Under the pieces are notes generated by a model. It did no database searches. It was not told the DNA's origin and saw nothing but the letters and a program-made list of their open reading frames with translations. A stretch of DNA of 64,000 nucleotides, taken from positions 19,805,969 through 19,869,968 of the forward strand of contig NC_133538.1 of the NCBI RefSeq assembly GCF_048544455.1. The letters run 5' to 3'. The DNA is from Silene latifolia. Lineage: Eukaryota > Streptophyta > Magnoliopsida > Caryophyllales > Caryophyllaceae. The first letter of the stretch is position 1, and each line of letters starts with the position of its first letter. The translations under genes were made by a program, and so were the position numbers. Positions 61,990 through 64,000 of this stretch are shown here, in pieces.

Positions 61990-62340
61990 AACAAATGGGC
62001 CGTAGTAACGCTTGCTTTTAAGCAGCCCATAAAATGCTGACCCAATATTAAACCCTAAACACCTACTATATAATGGCCTCAGCAATGTAAATCTCGTCAC
62101 AATTTCCGCCTCCGCAAAATCACGCCTCCTTCATCCCCTCCTCATCTCTCTTATTTCACCTACCCTCATCTCTGTTCTTTCACCTACCCTTATCTCCCTA
62201 GATCATAAATCTGCCATTGAAGATCCTATTCCGCCATTCATCTCTTCATTCTTTCAATCATCATCATCTTTCCACCTACTACATCCTCTCAATAAACATC
62301 TCATCACCTCATTCCGTCCGCCTCTATCTCAGACCGTAGG
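61990..62340 (+). promoter_or_regulatory. Promoter-like segment with site II and telo-box motifs
   Basis: TGGGCC at 61996-62001 and GCCCA at 62025-62029 (site II, TGGGCY) are followed by AAACCCTAAAC at 62050-62060 (telo-box). TATATAA lies at 62067-62073 and a CT-rich, G-poor leader runs to about 62340. This arrangement is typical of plant ribosomal-protein and other growth-linked genes. No coding sequence follows in the window, so it is either the start of a gene with a long leader intron or a stranded or captured fragment. Confidence 0.5.
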
Positions 62341-63335
62341 TTTTCAAAAAAAAAAAAAAAAAGATCCGTAAAAAATGAATACAGATTAAGTAAGTCGTAA
62401 AATGTTAAAGAGGAAAGTCGTCCTAAAATGATTAAAGACGGAGATCGTCCTGGAATGGTTAAAGATCAACCAAGACTATTTCATGGTGAAGAATGAAAGT
62501 CCGGTGAAAAATGGAGGCCAAGATTGTTGATGAATGGTACACAAAATTAATTTCCCCCTCTTTTTAATGACATGCATATAAATTTATAGAAATAGCATCA
62601 AACGTTTGTTAAAAAAATATAAGCTACTGTGATATGGAAGCTTAAATTCCGAGATAATAGCTTCAAAGTAGGGTCCTCTTTTTTACCACAAAAATAGGGT
62701 CCTATTTTCAGAGAGTATATAAAATTAATTTGTGATTATTATGTAATATAGCGTTTTTAGGTTAAAAATATGTAAATCTATGCTTGTAAAGTTGTAATTT
62801 ATTATTTTGTTGATTTAAAAAAATGTTATTCCACTATGTTAAATTAAGGTGTTTTTTATATTAAATACTAAGTTTTTTAGGTGATAAATAAGTAGATCTA
62901 TGATAAACAAAGTAATGTTTATTTTTTAATAAATATTTTTTTAATGCAGATTTGAATAGTCAGAAAAATCTAATTTGGTTTATTGATGTTAATTGTTAAA
63001 ATAAAAAATTCGACGAATGTGTGATTATTTTTGTTGATTTTACTGTTCGCAATGAACCGATCTAGGATGTCAGTATTGGTTAGAATATTGTTTAGTTTTG
63101 GTTATCACATATGGACTTTGTAATTACTGAATTTAATTGCATTGTGAATTTAATTTGTTGTGTCATATTATTTATTTTATTTGAAGATATTCATTGAGTT
63201 AGGCTGATTTTCCTCTTATAAAAACCCTAAAAAAGTGAGTGAAATTACTTTTTGATTCAATTGGTTTTTTGGTTAAGTTAATGCACAATTTCGTTTCAAT
63301 TAATTAATTTTTTTAAATTTAATCTCTAGCACAAT
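62341..63335. other. AT-rich stretch without a gene
   Basis: It contains an A-run at 62347-62363 and repeated AAATCTA/AGATCTATG and AGGGTCCT motifs. It reads like an intron or intergenic DNA. Confidence 0.5.
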
Positions 63336-64000
63336 CTAGAGGATTATAACCCGACCCGAGGAAGGTACCGTGTACAAATCCAATTTCATGTGACCTAACC
63401 CAATTATATGTCATTTGACCCAACACAATTATATTTCACCTAGCCCAACCCAATCAAGTCTGACCTTGCCCATTTTAAATTGGGTTGTACCTTAACACAA
63501 GTTGGGTATGACTTGAGTTTACCCAATTCCAGCCCAACCCAATCCAACCCAAACATGGGTTGGCCTGGGGCAACCCAATACAAACAGATTAACACGACCC
63601 GACCCGACACTAACCAAACATGACTTGACCCGACCCAACAAATACCAACATGGGTTCACCCGACCCAACCCATATGAACATGGTTTGACCCGACCCAACC
63701 AATACCAACCTGGTTGACCCGACCCAACCCATACCAACATTGTTGACCCGACCCGATCCATACCAACATGGTTGACCCGACCCGGTCTATACCAACATGG
63801 TTGACCCGACCCGGTCCATACCAAAATGGTAGACCCGACCCGGTCTATACCAAAATGGTTGACCCCACCCGGTCCATACGAACATGGTTGACCCCACCCG
63901 GTCCATACCAACATGGTTGACCCGACCCGGGCCATACCAACATGGTTGACCCGACCCGAGCCATACCAACATGGTTGACCCGACCCGGTCCACACCAACA
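63336..64000. repeat. 29-bp minisatellite, open to the right
   Basis: The unit CCATACCAACATGGTTGACC followed by CGACCCGGT is repeated about a dozen times from about 63600 and is most regular at the right edge. Degenerate units with CCCAACCCAAT-type sequence extend back to about 63340. The long minus-strand frames here are by-products: 29 is not a multiple of three, so all three frames read the same 29-residue cycle. Confidence 0.9.

Noticed and set aside
62700-62725. Helitron 5' terminus near TTTCAGAGAGTATAT
   Set aside because: The minus strand would begin CTCTCTG rather than TC preceded by A, so it does not meet the rule for a Helitron 5' end.
63519-63998. 159-residue Gly/Trp/Val-rich protein (minus)
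   Set aside because: It is a by-product of the 29-bp minisatellite, which is open in all frames.
63600-64000. CRISPR-like array of 29-bp repeats
   Set aside because: Units are directly adjacent without unique spacers, and the context is a plant nuclear genome.

Overview
This window is nuclear DNA from a flowering plant, almost certainly a eudicot. It is AT-rich and carries split genes with GT/AG introns. It also holds Ty1/copia and Ty3/gypsy Tat-type elements, a TRIM, a Cassandra 5S-carrying LTR, MITEs and a Rep-helicase Helitron. Dispersed motifs such as CGTCTTAAGACGG are common in Caryophyllales, but I treat that placement only as a weak hint. No bacterial, organellar or CRISPR-like content is seen.

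Layout. 1-8749: a minus-strand Tat-lineage gypsy element, cut by the window edge and inserted into an L1-type LINE whose 3' end follows (8751-9500). 10368-15050: a minus-strand copia element bounded by a GTAAT duplication. 15509-18313: a host Mpv17/PMP22-family membrane-protein gene (minus) with five recognisable exons. Its second visible intron holds a solo LTR (16183-16604) bearing fifteen consecutive 10-bp heat-shock-element-like units. 19484-21283: a truncated second copia copy. About 21911-25000: a degenerate LTR-like region invaded by a Cassandra solo LTR. 25686-32148: a MITE split by a 6-kb non-autonomous LTR element. 32591-34030: an inverted-repeat element with two clusters of nested hairpins. 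35474-36837: a foldback MULE with a 9-bp target duplication and a MITE in its loop. 37811-39104: a TPR-domain gene or pseudogene. 40353-41285: a TRIM with two identical LTRs. 42239-44100: a decayed copia-like 3' end. 45639 to about 61800: a minus-strand Helitron whose 3' tip is separated from its Rep-helicase gene by a nested 10.2-kb Tat element (45871-56033). That Tat element carries an antisense open-frame region before its 3' LTR. About 61990-62340: a promoter-like segment with site II and telo-box motifs. 63336-64000: a 29-bp minisatellite running off the window.

How the parts relate. Only two loci look host-derived, the Mpv17/PMP22 gene and the TPR locus; the rest is mobile DNA, much of it nested. 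The nesting gives relative ages: LINE before Tat 1; host gene before solo LTR; MITE before the non-autonomous LTR element; Helitron before Tat 2. LTR differences counted by eye are about 2-3% for Tat 2, about 2% for the 25.97-32.05 kb element and none for the TRIM.

The most attractive functional hypothesis is the solo LTR in the Mpv17 intron. Its TATA box faces opposite to the gene, so the HSE-like array could drive stress-induced antisense transcription through the upstream exons.
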